Assembly (NCBI RefSeq): GCF_025403405.1
Contig: NZ_JANEZT010000018.1
Location: 1 to 35,213, forward strand
Length of the DNA: 35,213 bases
Origin: Frankia tisae
GTDB lineage: Bacteria; Actinomycetota; Actinomycetes; Frankiales; Frankiaceae
Direction of reading: 5' to 3'
Below are positions 15,034-22,984 of this stretch, piece after piece (the stretch's first letter is position 1; each line of letters opens with the position of its first letter). A program made the position numbers and the translations under genes. Below the pieces are notes generated by a model. It was not told where the DNA came from. It saw only the letters and a list, made by a program, of their open reading frames with translations, and searched no databases.

Positions 15034-16790
15034 GGCAGCTCCGCTCGCAGCTGGGTGCCCGCGCCGGCGGGCGATGTGATCGTGAGGGTTCCGCCGACGG
15101 TGTCGACGCGGTCGACCAGGCCCCGTAACCCGGTTCCGGCTTCCGGGCTCGCCCCGCCGGGCCCGTCGTCGCGGACGTCGACGATGAGCCGGCCCGACTG
15201 GTGGACGGCGGACACCCAGGTGTCGGCGTGGCCGGCGTGTTTGGCGACGTTCTGCAACGCCTCGCTGACGATGTAGTAGGCGGTTGCCTCGACGACGGGG
15301 TCGAGGCGTTCGGGGATGTGGATGTCGGTCGTGACGCCCATGCTCGCCCGTCGGGCGAGCATGGCGAGTGCGGGGACGAGGCCCTGGTCGGTGAGGATGG
15401 CCGGGCGGATCCCCTGCGCCAGGTCGCGCAGTTCGCGGATGGCGGCGTGTAGCTCCTGGTCGAGCTCGTCCATCAGCTCGTGTCCGGTGGTGGATGACAG
15501 CTGGCCGCGCAGTGCCCCGAGCGCCAGCCCGATGCCGAGCAGGCGTTGCTGGGCGCCGTCGTGCAGGTCTCGTTCGAGGCGCCGCCGTTCGGCGTCCGTG
15601 GCTGCCGCGATGCGCTGGCGGGAGGCCCGGACCTCGGTGAGCTGGCCGCCTATCTCCGCTTGCAGGTGGGCGTTCTCCAGGGCGAGTCGGGCGGCGCTGG
15701 CCGCGGCGTCGAACAGTTCCTGGTGCTCGGTCAGGGCCGGATCGTGGATCACGACGGCCAGCGGTGGGCTACCCAGCTCGGTCACCGCTCGTGTCCTGTC
15801 CGGCGCGGGTGTGTAGGGCGCGCCGGAGATGTCGACGAGCCCGTCGGCGGTCGGGAACACCATGCGCAGGCCGGGATCTCGCAGGGCGCGGGCAAGTGCG
15901 GCTTCCAGGCCGCTGGCGGGCACCTGCTCGAGCTGGCCGAGGAGAGTTCCGACCGCGGCGAAGGCAAGCCTCTCCTCGAGCAGTCCGACGCAGAAAGGAA
16001 CCACCAGTGCAAAGGCTGCCGCCCAGGTACTGCCGTAGTAGAAGAACCCCTCCGGGCCGGATCCCGCCCCTGTCACCGCAGTGGCGATCTCGAACCCGGC
16101 GAACAGGAGGATGGTCACACCGAACGCCACGAACGCGAACGCCAGGATTCGCTGCTGGCGTGGTGTCGAGCGGGCGGCCCGTCGCACCAGCAGGAACAGC
16201 GCGGCGACCGCGAGCAGCGTCCAGCACGCCAGCGTCGCCGTCTTGAGGCCGAGATAGAGCTGGCGGTCGGCCACGACCTGGATGGGGCTGTCATAGCACC
16301 GGTAGGTGCACGTGGAATGGTCAATGGTGCGGGTGAGCAGCAGCAGCGGACCACCTACCGAAGCGAGGACGAAACAGCCGGCGACAACTACCCGTTCCGC
16401 CCGACCGGTGACCCGACCGGTCGGGTACCCGAGCAGGATGTGTGCGGGAACCGCATACGCGAACATCACCGTCCCCGCGCCGACCACCGTGAAGAAGGCG
16501 TGACCGGGAAGTGCTGTCGTCGGGGCGAAATCGTGCGGATTTCCGATGAAGATCAGATAGCCGAGGGCCAGCGTCCAGGCGCCGGTCCGGCTACGCGGGC
16601 GGAGTCGCCAGATCGCCAGGCCGGCGCAGGCGAACCACACACCCACGCCAATCTCGGAGGCGGCGTCAGGCAGGCCCGACGTCCCGTATCTCGTCGCCAG
16701 ACAGATGTTCCCGGCGAGTAATCCGGCGAGAAGAACACCATGCGTAGCGACCGCGGGAAGAGATGGTGCTGTCCCGCCGGGCGACGCCAT
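15003..16790 (-). CDS. Membrane sensor histidine kinase (HisKA_3, NarL-type partner)
   Basis: A 595-residue kinase. The N-terminal 280 residues hold about seven or eight hydrophobic segments with little between them (for example HGVLLAGLLAGNICLA, TVMFAYAVPAHILLG, TILLFAGFEIATAV), suggesting it senses something in or at the membrane. A GAF-like linker follows, then a coiled stretch. The phospho-acceptor is H410 in ERDLHDGAQQRLL. The ATPase has an N-box at N514 (ALQNVAKHAG), DDGPGG and GTGLRGL. The ATG at 16790 has a poor ribosome site. It is co-transcribed with the overlapping response regulator. Confidence 0.92.
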   Translation of the reverse strand: MASPGGTAPSLPAVATHGVLLAGLLAGNICLATRYGTSGLPDAASEIGVGVWFACAGLAIWRLRPRSRTGAWTLALGYLIFIGNPHDFAPTTALPGHAFFTVVGAGTVMFAYAVPAHILLGYPTGRVTGRAERVVVAGCFVLASVGGPLLLLTRTIDHSTCTYRCYDSPIQVVADRQLYLGLKTATLACWTLLAVAALFLLVRRAARSTPRQQRILAFAFVAFGVTILLFAGFEIATAVTGAGSGPEGFFYYGSTWAAAFALVVPFCVGLLEERLAFAAVGTLLGQLEQVPASGLEAALARALRDPGLRMVFPTADGLVDISGAPYTPAPDRTRAVTELGSPPLAVVIHDPALTEHQELFDAAASAARLALENAHLQAEIGGQLTEVRASRQRIAAATDAERRRLERDLHDGAQQRLLGIGLALGALRGQLSSTTGHELMDELDQELHAAIRELRDLAQGIRPAILTDQGLVPALAMLARRASMGVTTDIHIPERLDPVVEATAYYIVSEALQNVAKHAGHADTWVSAVHQSGRLIVDVRDDGPGGASPEAGTGLRGLVDRVDTVGGTLTITSPAGAGTQLRAELPCASSSSTTP

Positions 16791-16841
16791 GCCAGGAACG
16801 GTAACAGGTCAACCGATCCGTACGGACGGCCCTCAATCCGC

Positions 16842-17753
16842 TTAGCCTTGCCCGAAGTAGTGCCCGTGCTTCAGGTCCTCGATGAGGCCCGGATGCGCCG
16901 GTTCCCACCCGAGCACCTTCCGCGTCACCTCACTGGAGGTCGGATTGTCCACCCCCACGAACGCGCCGAGGAAGGCGAAGCGCTCACCTGCGTCGGAGGC
17001 GGCGATGCTGGCCGTAGGCACGCCAGCCCCGCGCCCGATGGCGGTCGCGATGTCACGGAAGGGGATGCCCTCGTCCGCGACCGCGTGCAGCCGGCTCCCG
17101 GCCGGGGCGCCCTCCAGGGCCAGCCGGTACACCCACGCCGCGTCGAGCGTGTGCACCGAGGGCCACCGGTTGGCCCCGTCCCCCACGTATCCCGACACGC
17201 CGGCCTGCCGGGCGACGCCGATCAGGACGTGCGCGAAGCCGTGGTGATCGAGCGAGCTGTGCACGATCGGAGGTAGCCGGACGATCGACGACCGCACGCC
17301 GTGTTCGGCGAGCCCGATCACGAGGTTCTCCGCGTCGACCCGCGGACCGCCGGGAGCGAAATCGGCCTCGGTGCCCGGCCGTCCGGTGATGCCCGCGAGG
17401 GTGAGCATGAGCGTGCCGGAGGTGGTGACGAGCGGCCTGCCCGTCCCCTCGAGCGCCGAGGCGAGCGCCGTGATGGCGGCGAAGTCGGCGGCGATCGCGG
17501 CAGGGAAGTTGCCGGCCCCCATCAGGTCGTGCTTGAAGGCGAGGTGGATGACGCCGTCGGCCGCCCCGGCGCCCTCGCGCAGCCCGTCGAGATCGTCCAG
17601 GTCGCCGCGCCGGACCTCGGCGCCGGCGGCCGCGAGCGCCTCGGCCGAGCTGTCCGAACGCGCCAGCCCCACGACCTGATGCCCGGCCTGCAGCAGCTCG
17701 GGCACGACCGCCGAGCCGATGTGCCCGGACGCGCCAGTCACGAAAACACGCAT
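16842..17753 (-). CDS. Atypical SDR-family NAD(P)-dependent oxidoreductase
   Basis: A 303-residue extended-type SDR/NAD-dependent epimerase-like protein. The nucleotide loop GASGHIG is at 7-13 and the acidic GDLDDLDGL segment near 54 reads the cofactor's adenine side. No clear YxxxK catalytic pair is present where expected, as in atypical SDRs. The ATG at 17753 follows GGGAGGG and gives the usual MRVFVTGASG start; the longer frame does not. It diverges from a TetR gene across a 53-bp inverted-repeat control region and is its likely target. The substrate is unknown. Confidence 0.87.
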   Translation of the reverse strand: MRVFVTGASGHIGSAVVPELLQAGHQVVGLARSDSSAEALAAAGAEVRRGDLDDLDGLREGAGAADGVIHLAFKHDLMGAGNFPAAIAADFAAITALASALEGTGRPLVTTSGTLMLTLAGITGRPGTEADFAPGGPRVDAENLVIGLAEHGVRSSIVRLPPIVHSSLDHHGFAHVLIGVARQAGVSGYVGDGANRWPSVHTLDAAWVYRLALEGAPAGSRLHAVADEGIPFRDIATAIGRGAGVPTASIAASDAGERFAFLGAFVGVDNPTSSEVTRKVLGWEPAHPGLIEDLKHGHYFGQG

Positions 17754-17774
17754 GGGAAACCCTCCCGGAACAAG

Positions 17775-17827
17775 TGATGTCACCTGGTGCCATCACCATA
17801 GCACGGTCATGACACCAGGTGACATCA
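17775..17827. promoter_or_regulatory. Bidirectional operator between SDR and TetR genes
   Basis: TGATGTCACCTGGTG (17775-17789) and CACCAGGTGACATCA (17813-17827) are perfect 15-bp inverted repeats separated by 23 bp. Each arm is itself nearly palindromic (for example GTCACCTGGTG), so each may bind a TetR dimer. The arms sit next to the two divergent starts (17753 minus, 17842 plus). Confidence 0.85.
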
Positions 17828-17841
17828 GCTAGTCTTGTCGC

Positions 17842-18408
17842 ATGGGCAGATGGCAGCCGGACGCGCGAGCGCGGCTGCAGGAGGCGGCCCTGGCCCTCTA
17901 CGGCGAGCGCGGGTACGAGGCGACAACCGTCGCGGAGATCGCGGAACGCGCGGGGCTCACGAAGCGAACGTTCTTCCGGTATTTCACGGACAAGCGCGAG
18001 GTTCTGTTCTGGGGCTCGGAGCTACTCGAGCAGCAGATGGTGGCCGCCATCGAGGCCGCCCCCGCGTCCGCCTCGGCTCTCGGCATGATCGGCGCGGCGC
18101 TGGACGCCGCCGCCGTCCGGTTCGAAGAAGTCCGCGAATTCGCCGGCCCGCGGCACCGGATCATCACCTCCAGTCCCGAGCTGCAGGAACGCGAGTTAAT
18201 CAAGGCCGCGTCCTTGGCCGCTGCCATGGCACGAGCCCTGCGCGCACGGAGATTCGGGGACACCGCCGCCGTCCTCGCCGCCCACACGGGCACGACCGTC
18301 ATGCACGTCGCCTTCGAACAATGGGTCGAGGACCCGAACCAGACAGCGTTCCAGCAGATCGCCAGGGATGCCCTGGCGCAGCTCCGGGAGATCGCCTCTA
18401 CCGGATAA
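17842..18408 (+). CDS. TetR/AcrR family transcriptional regulator
   Basis: A 188-residue TetR-type regulator. The helix-turn-helix lies around 28-48 (TTVAEIAERAGLTKRTFFRYF), followed by an Ala-rich helical ligand domain. The ATG sits 15 bp after the right arm of the 17775-17827 operator. It is divergent to the SDR gene 16842-17753, a common arrangement for a repressor controlling itself and a detoxifying reductase. It is intact; the inducer is unknown. Confidence 0.9.
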   Translation: MGRWQPDARARLQEAALALYGERGYEATTVAEIAERAGLTKRTFFRYFTDKREVLFWGSELLEQQMVAAIEAAPASASALGMIGAALDAAAVRFEEVREFAGPRHRIITSSPELQERELIKAASLAAAMARALRARRFGDTAAVLAAHTGTTVMHVAFEQWVEDPNQTAFQQIARDALAQLREIASTG

Positions 18409-18694
18409 ACGAGATCCCGCTGCGCCGCGGATACTACGACGACGGCTACATCGGTGGGCTCGGCGAGAAAGGTTTCGGCAAAGCCAAGATCGAGGACAGG
18501 CATGAGGGTGAACTGACCTGGACGCGGATCGCGGAGGGTCCTTGGATATCCATCGAGGGGTGCTCCCGCCCCTTGTTCCCTCACTCGGAGGAGGAATTGC
18601 CTCCCTGTGGGGGAGGCTTCGCTCCCGTGACGCCGCCTAACCTCCAGAGTGACGGTCGTCATATTTGCGATGACTTCGGCCAAGGAGGCTCTCG
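18409..18694. other. Intergenic region with hairpin and short inverted repeat
   Basis: The interval after the TetR stop has no assignable gene, although one plus frame reads RRGYYDDGYIGGLGEKGFGK and may be a relic. GCCTCCC (18599-18605) pairs with GGGAGGC (18611-18617) over a 5-base loop, a probable terminator. GTCAT/ATGAC (18658-18662, 18670-18674) flanks a 7-base centre just upstream of the membrane-protein gene and could be an operator. Confidence 0.45.
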
Positions 18695-19540
18695 TTGGGA
18701 CGCATGCCGCATGACGTGATGTCGCACGAGCTTGATCTGCTCTGGCAGTCGATCTTCACCTGGGTGAGCTGGGCCATCGCGTTCGCGATGATCGCGATCG
18801 CGATCTACTTATGGCGCAAGGAGCGGACGCCGTTCTATCTCTGCGCGGTGCTCGCGGCGGGCGTCGCGGCGTTCGCCGAGCCGCTGTACGATGTCGCCTT
18901 CGATCTGTGGTTCTTCGACGCGGACAGGGCCGGCGCCCCTGGTGCGATGTGGTCGCACTTCAGCGCCTTCGGTGTTGTGCAGCCCAACTGGACGCACAGT
19001 GGCTACATCATCCTGTATGCCGCCGTCGCACTCTATGCGGGGCGGAAGATGTACGAGGGCCGTCTGACCCGCAAGGGACTGTTCGCAATCTGGGGCCTGG
19101 AGATTCTCACCTCGTGCGTCTTCGAGGCGATCGGCACCGGCGTCGGCGTCTACACCTACTACGGCCCCTACGAGCTGCGGATCTGGAACTACCCAGCCGT
19201 GATCGGCGTGCTCGAGGGCACTCAGACAGTCCTGTTCACGGTCCTGGCCGTGCAGATCCGGCGGCGCGTCTCCCGTCCTTGGGGCCTGACCTCGCTGTTC
19301 GCTGCCTTCCCCATCACGATGTTCGGAGCGAACTTCGGCATCGGCAGTCCCATCATCATCGCGCTGCACCTGGACGGCGAGGACTTCTCCCGTGGGCTCG
19401 TGTGGGCCGCGACCTTTCTCACGATGGCCCTCTGCGTCCTGGCCATCCACGGCGCATCGAAGTTCCTTCCTCGGCCCCGCGCGGTTGTCGAGCCTGACAG
19501 CCTGCCCGTCCCGTCGAGCGACGGCGCACTACTGGTGTGA
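18695..19540 (+). CDS. Seven-helix integral membrane protein of unknown function
   Basis: A 281-residue polytopic membrane protein with about seven hydrophobic segments (for example IFTWVSWAIAFAMIAIAIYL, FYLCAVLAAGVAAFAEP, SGYIILYAAVALYAG, TVLFTVLAVQI, LVWAATFLTMALCVLAIHG). Conserved-looking polar positions are the EPLYDVAFDLWF motif between helices and WTHSGYI. The TTG at 18695 is six bases after AGGAGG (18683-18688); an ATG at 18704 is the alternative. The general pattern recalls spirocyclase AveC-like proteins of actinomycetes, but that link is weak and no function is assigned. It stands alone. Confidence 0.75.
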   Translation: MGRMPHDVMSHELDLLWQSIFTWVSWAIAFAMIAIAIYLWRKERTPFYLCAVLAAGVAAFAEPLYDVAFDLWFFDADRAGAPGAMWSHFSAFGVVQPNWTHSGYIILYAAVALYAGRKMYEGRLTRKGLFAIWGLEILTSCVFEAIGTGVGVYTYYGPYELRIWNYPAVIGVLEGTQTVLFTVLAVQIRRRVSRPWGLTSLFAAFPITMFGANFGIGSPIIIALHLDGEDFSRGLVWAATFLTMALCVLAIHGASKFLPRPRAVVEPDSLPVPSSDGALLV

Positions 19541-20590
19541 CTGCGCCCACCACCCGGATGTGCTCGGGCCGAGGCCAGAGCGGTAGTTGTCAGATCAAGT
19601 GAGACAGCGGGTTGCTACAGTAATCGCCGTGCTCGCCGTGCTCGCCGTGATGTCGGACGTGTAGGGCTGCCAGCAGCGCAGCCGGTTTCTTCGACCAGCG
19701 ACGATCCGCACCCGCAGATCGGCGAGTGGAAGTCCATTCAAAATGCTGGGCTCCGCCGTCGCGGCTTCGGTGGACCCGATGGATGCTATGCGGGCTGCCG
19801 CCGGGCGGATGACTGCCGACTGGGTTCCAATGGCGCACCGTCCGTCTGGGTCTTGACCAGCCTCGGGGTCCTCCCGCCTCCACTCGCCGTCCCAACTGAG
19901 CCTTTCCGCGTAACGGTTGGCCGCCGTGTGTAACCGTCACCAGAAGTAGTTGGGGGCGCTGAGTGCCGAGGGGGGTGGACGAGGAAACGCGAGGCCCCGG
20001 TAAGAAGTCTGGTCCGACCAAAGATCAGCTTCGAGGGGCCCCGCGTCCCCGTGAGTGGGGCATACACCGCCGAACTGCCCTGCCGCGACCAGACCGTCGC
20101 CTATTACGAAGGCGAAAGCGACACCGTCACCGTTCCGGTCAGGAAACCCCAGCGCGGCCAGCTCACCGCCGAACAGACCGAGCTTCTCGGTGTGGTCGCT
20201 GATGCGCGCGATGCCGAGTCAAGCGATGCCGGCTGGACGCACGGCTGGCGTGGGCTGGGGCTCATTCCGCATGACTTTTTCGTAGCCGTCGCAGAAGAAC
20301 AGATTCAAGGCAAGCACGTAGTACACGATCATGTGCGCCGGCGGCAACCGTTAGCATCTCTCTCGTTTCCCGCACTCATTCAGGACATCGTCGATGAGAT
20401 CTCGACGGAGAATCCGGGTGAGTATGCCGATACCAATCCGTTCCGTCGGTCACTCTCCCGAGATCTCGACCCTTTCGATGTCGCTTACCACAGGTAACTG
20501 CTAGAAGCCCGAAATGATATCTTTCAAAACTCGACGGCGACACGCGGACAAATCCCCGACCTGGCCCGCGCCACGCCAACTAAGCAGAAT
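19541..20590. other. Gene-poor, probably relic interval
   Basis: About 1 kb without a supported gene. A plus-strand frame from 20051 (GTG) to 20497 encodes 148 residues with no motif I recognise and a weak start; it may be noise or a mobile-element relic. A 9-bp repeat, CGCCGTGCT, occurs 2.8 times at 19625-19649. Inverted arms ACGCGAGGCCCC (19987-19998) and GGGGCCCCGCGT (20035-20046), 11 of 12 paired, could form a large hairpin. Confidence 0.4.
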
Positions 20591-20593
20591 TGC

Positions 20594-20853
20594 GATGTGC
20601 GATCCCCCGTCGGCGTCATCGGTGTGTGTTGGGGCGATGCCGCCACGAGTTCTTGTTCGGCACATTCAAAAATGAATTCGTCCACCGGGAGACCTAACCC
20701 GCCGCGTTGCCCGCAGTGCGACCGCCGAGCACGCCGAAGTCTTCTACAACCGGCAGCGACTCCACTCCACCCTCGACTACCACACCCCGGAACATATCGA
20801 GAACCTCTATCAGGCGGGCAAGGCGCCAATGTCAGAGGTGACATGGAGCTGAT
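20594..20853 (+). pseudogene. IS3-family transposase (OrfB) C-terminal relic
   Basis: Three frames together give the integrase-core end of an IS3-type transposase: VGVIGVCWGDAATS, then EFLFGTFKNEFVHRET followed by a stop, then EVFYNRQRLHSTLDYHTPE and LYQAG. In intact IS3 elements these read C-W-D-N-A...F-x-T-L-K-x-E and F-Y-N-x-x-R-x-H-x-x-L-x-x-x-x-P. The catalytic glutamate (FKNE) survives but the gene is split by two frameshifts and a stop, and the upstream two thirds are gone. It marks past insertion at the left border of the catabolic cluster. Confidence 0.85.
20829..20844. promoter_or_regulatory. Short perfect palindrome upstream of TetR
   Basis: ATGTCA (20829-20834) and TGACAT (20839-20844) flank GAGG, at the 3' edge of the IS3 relic and 135 bp before the TetR gene at 20979. 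It shares the 9-mer AGGTGACAT with the operator arm at 17813-17827. It could be a regulator site or chance. Confidence 0.35.
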
Positions 20854-20978
20854 ATAGTCCACTGAAGTCGTGTCCGTGAAACAGGCAGCAGCTCACGTTC
20901 ACATCACAGTCCCGGGTGCCCTGGGCAAGATGTCGGGGTGTAGCATTATCAGGCTGTGGCACGGTAGTGAGGAGAAGT

Positions 20979-21575
20979 GTGAGAGTCGCTGGTTCCAACA
21001 AGGCCGATACTTGGAGCCGCCTCAAGGCGGCGGGGATCGATCTTCTGTTCAAGCACGGGTACGAGGCCATGAACACCCGTCAGCTCGCGGAGGCGGCCGG
21101 CCTCAAGCCCGGCTCGATCTACTACTACTTCAAGAGCAAGGAAGAGTTCCTCCATCGGCTGTTGATCGATCTGCTCCAGGAGGTTGTCGCCGACCTGGAG
21201 GGCGGGCTGGAAGACGTGGACGACGTCGAACAGCGTCTGGAGACGTACGTACGCATCCTCGTCAGGTGGCACGTCGATCGCCGTGAGGAGACGTTCATCG
21301 CCTCGATTGAGATTCGCTCGCTTTCTGGGCAACGCCACGAAAGATACATGCTGCTCAGGCGCCGTTTCGACACCCTTCTCGCCGAGATCCTGCAGCAGGG
21401 AATCGACGAAGAACGCTTTGTCGTGCCCAACGAGCCGGTTCTGAGGAATGCCATCCTGTCAATGATCACTGGGATCTGCGGGTGGTACGACCCGTCCGGC
21501 CCGCTTGGGCTTTCCTCCATTTCCGATGAGTTCGTGAGACTGACGCGCAACATGGTCGGACTGCCGAGCAGATGA
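20979..21575 (+). CDS. TetR/AcrR family transcriptional regulator of the catabolic cluster
   Basis: A 198-residue TetR-type regulator. The helix-turn-helix is at about 32-52 (NTRQLAEAAGLKPGSIYYYF) with the SIYYYFKSKEEF signature common in regulators of fatty-acid and acyl-CoA genes. The GTG at 20979 follows AGGAGAA; an ATG at 20916 has no such site. It converges with the crotonase gene, with a 10-bp gap. It is the only regulator gene in the 21-35 kb cluster, so it is the best candidate for binding the TCAATCG/CGCTTGA sites there, probably released by an acyl-CoA. That is inference. Confidence 0.88.
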   Translation: MRVAGSNKADTWSRLKAAGIDLLFKHGYEAMNTRQLAEAAGLKPGSIYYYFKSKEEFLHRLLIDLLQEVVADLEGGLEDVDDVEQRLETYVRILVRWHVDRREETFIASIEIRSLSGQRHERYMLLRRRFDTLLAEILQQGIDEERFVVPNEPVLRNAILSMITGICGWYDPSGPLGLSSISDEFVRLTRNMVGLPSR

Positions 21576-21585
21576 CCTGCTTGAT

Positions 21586-22356
21586 TCACTCGATATAACG
21601 AGCCGCACGCTGTTCGAGCGTGGCGTGACGGGCTTCGAGCGAGTCGGGGTGCCCGGACAGCTCTCGTGTCAGACCTTGCTCGAAGATGTATCCCTCCTGC
21701 AGGTCCATGGTCTCGATGCCGTTCAACGAGCGCTTCGCCATGCGGATCGAGGCGTTGCTGTGGCGTACGATGCGACGTGCCTGCTCATGGGCCCTCTTGA
21801 TCAGTTCCGTCGGTGGGGCCACGGCGACGATGCCACCGAGTTCCGCCAGGCGACCGGCTTCGATCGGGTCGCCGGTGAGGTACATCCAGCGAACGATCGG
21901 CTCAGGCACCAGGCGGGCGAGATGGCGTGCTCCTCCCATGATTCCAACGCCTACCTCCGGCGTCCCGAATCTGGCGTTCTCCGCGGCGATGACGAAGTCA
22001 CATGACGCGGCTATTGCCAGCCCGGTCCCCAGCGCTACACCGTGGACCGCGCCGATCACCGGAACGGGACACTCCTGGATCGCGAAGAACGCCGCGCGCA
22101 CCTCTGCCATCCGTGCGTCCGAGTTCTCCGGCGTGAGAGTGCCGAACTCGTGCAGATCGTTTCCCGCGCAGAAGTGCTTCCCCTCGCCGGTCAGCACGAT
22201 GGCCTTCACCCCCGGAAGATACTGGTCCGGTCGTGAGAAGAGGGCCTCGAGTTCGCGGTACATCGCCTGGGAGACGGAATTGACCGGTGGGCGGGCTAGC
22301 CACACCGTGCTGAGTGGGCCTTCGGAATCGATACGAAGAAACTCGAATAGGCTCAT
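21586..22356 (-). CDS. Enoyl-CoA hydratase/isomerase family protein (crotonase)
   Basis: A 256-residue crotonase-fold enzyme acting on an acyl-CoA. The oxyanion-hole segment HFCAGNDL (61-68) and GVALGTGLA (106-114) are present. The second catalytic glutamate is kept at 134 (GTPEVGVG), but the first (in GGGxE of true hydratases) is replaced by L113. This suggests an isomerase, hydrolase or lyase reaction rather than simple hydration. The ATG at 22356 follows AGGAG; a TTG at 22374 is an alternative. It is last in an operon after the SnoaL-like gene, with a 148-bp gap. Confidence 0.88.
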   Translation of the reverse strand: MSLFEFLRIDSEGPLSTVWLARPPVNSVSQAMYRELEALFSRPDQYLPGVKAIVLTGEGKHFCAGNDLHEFGTLTPENSDARMAEVRAAFFAIQECPVPVIGAVHGVALGTGLAIAASCDFVIAAENARFGTPEVGVGIMGGARHLARLVPEPIVRWMYLTGDPIEAGRLAELGGIVAVAPPTELIKRAHEQARRIVRHSNASIRMAKRSLNGIETMDLQEGYIFEQGLTRELSGHPDSLEARHATLEQRAARYIE

Positions 22357-22504
22357 GCAAAACTGCTCCTTCAAGCCGTCCAGGGCCGTCCTGAACTCGG
22401 TGGGTCCTGCTGCTGTTCCGGTGGTTCTGCTGCCGGACCTCCAGGTTGTCGAGATGACGCGGCGGTGACGGCGCCTCCCGGCACGTGGCTGTGGGGTGGC
22501 CGAC

Positions 22505-22984
22505 CTATTCCTCCCGAATCCGGGCGGGCCTGAGGAGTGCGAGATTCATCGGTTCGGAGACGAACCAACGCCTGACGATGCGCGTGCGGATCCGCCACTC
22601 GCCGTCGAGACGCAGGTACTGATCCTCGTACGAGGCCGAGACCAGGCTCGGAAGGCCGTCGTGCCCCACGCATATGGCGAATGAATCACTGGAACCCTCG
22701 GCCCGCTCCCCGTCCAGCAGCCGGACGATGTGGTTCGTCGTCCAGTGGTGGGTACTCTGGTAGCTCTGCTGGACGAACGTGATTGCCTGGGACAGCTCCG
22801 AGAGACCGCAGAACCGGCCTCTCCTACTTCCGATGATGTACTCACCTTCAGGGTGCCAGATCGACAGGAACGTCGTCTGGTCCCCTCGATCGATGCCGAC
22901 GCAGTACTTCGCGCCGAGCTCGATGATCTGAGCCCTGCTCAGCAGTTCCTTGACACCGACGGCCCCGTCCCTGCCCGCGCTCAT
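22505..22984 (-). CDS. SnoaL-like / nuclear transport factor 2 fold protein
   Basis: A 159-residue alpha+beta-barrel protein. The N-terminal helices (LLSRAQIIELGAKYCVGIDR) and DxxxFLSIWHPEGEY segment, followed by THHWTTNHIVRL and YEDQYLRLDGEWRI, are typical of the SnoaL_4 / ring-hydroxylating-dioxygenase-beta-like group. Members act as hydratases, isomerases or dehydratases on cyclic substrates. The ATG overlaps the stop of the Old Yellow Enzyme gene as ATGA, so they are translated together. The pairing with an ene-reductase suggests a ring or unsaturated acid substrate; the reaction is unknown. Confidence 0.82.
   Translation of the reverse strand: MSAGRDGAVGVKELLSRAQIIELGAKYCVGIDRGDQTTFLSIWHPEGEYIIGSRRGRFCGLSELSQAITFVQQSYQSTHHWTTNHIVRLLDGERAEGSSDSFAICVGHDGLPSLVSASYEDQYLRLDGEWRIRTRIVRRWFVSEPMNLALLRPARIREE

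Noticed and set aside
19987-20046. Insertion-sequence terminal inverted repeats
   Set aside because: The arms are only 36 bp apart, so they cannot bound an element; a hairpin is more likely.
20051-20497. 148-residue plus-strand frame with a GTG start
   Set aside because: No recognisable domain, weak ribosome site, located in relic DNA. Kept only as a remark in the gene-poor interval.
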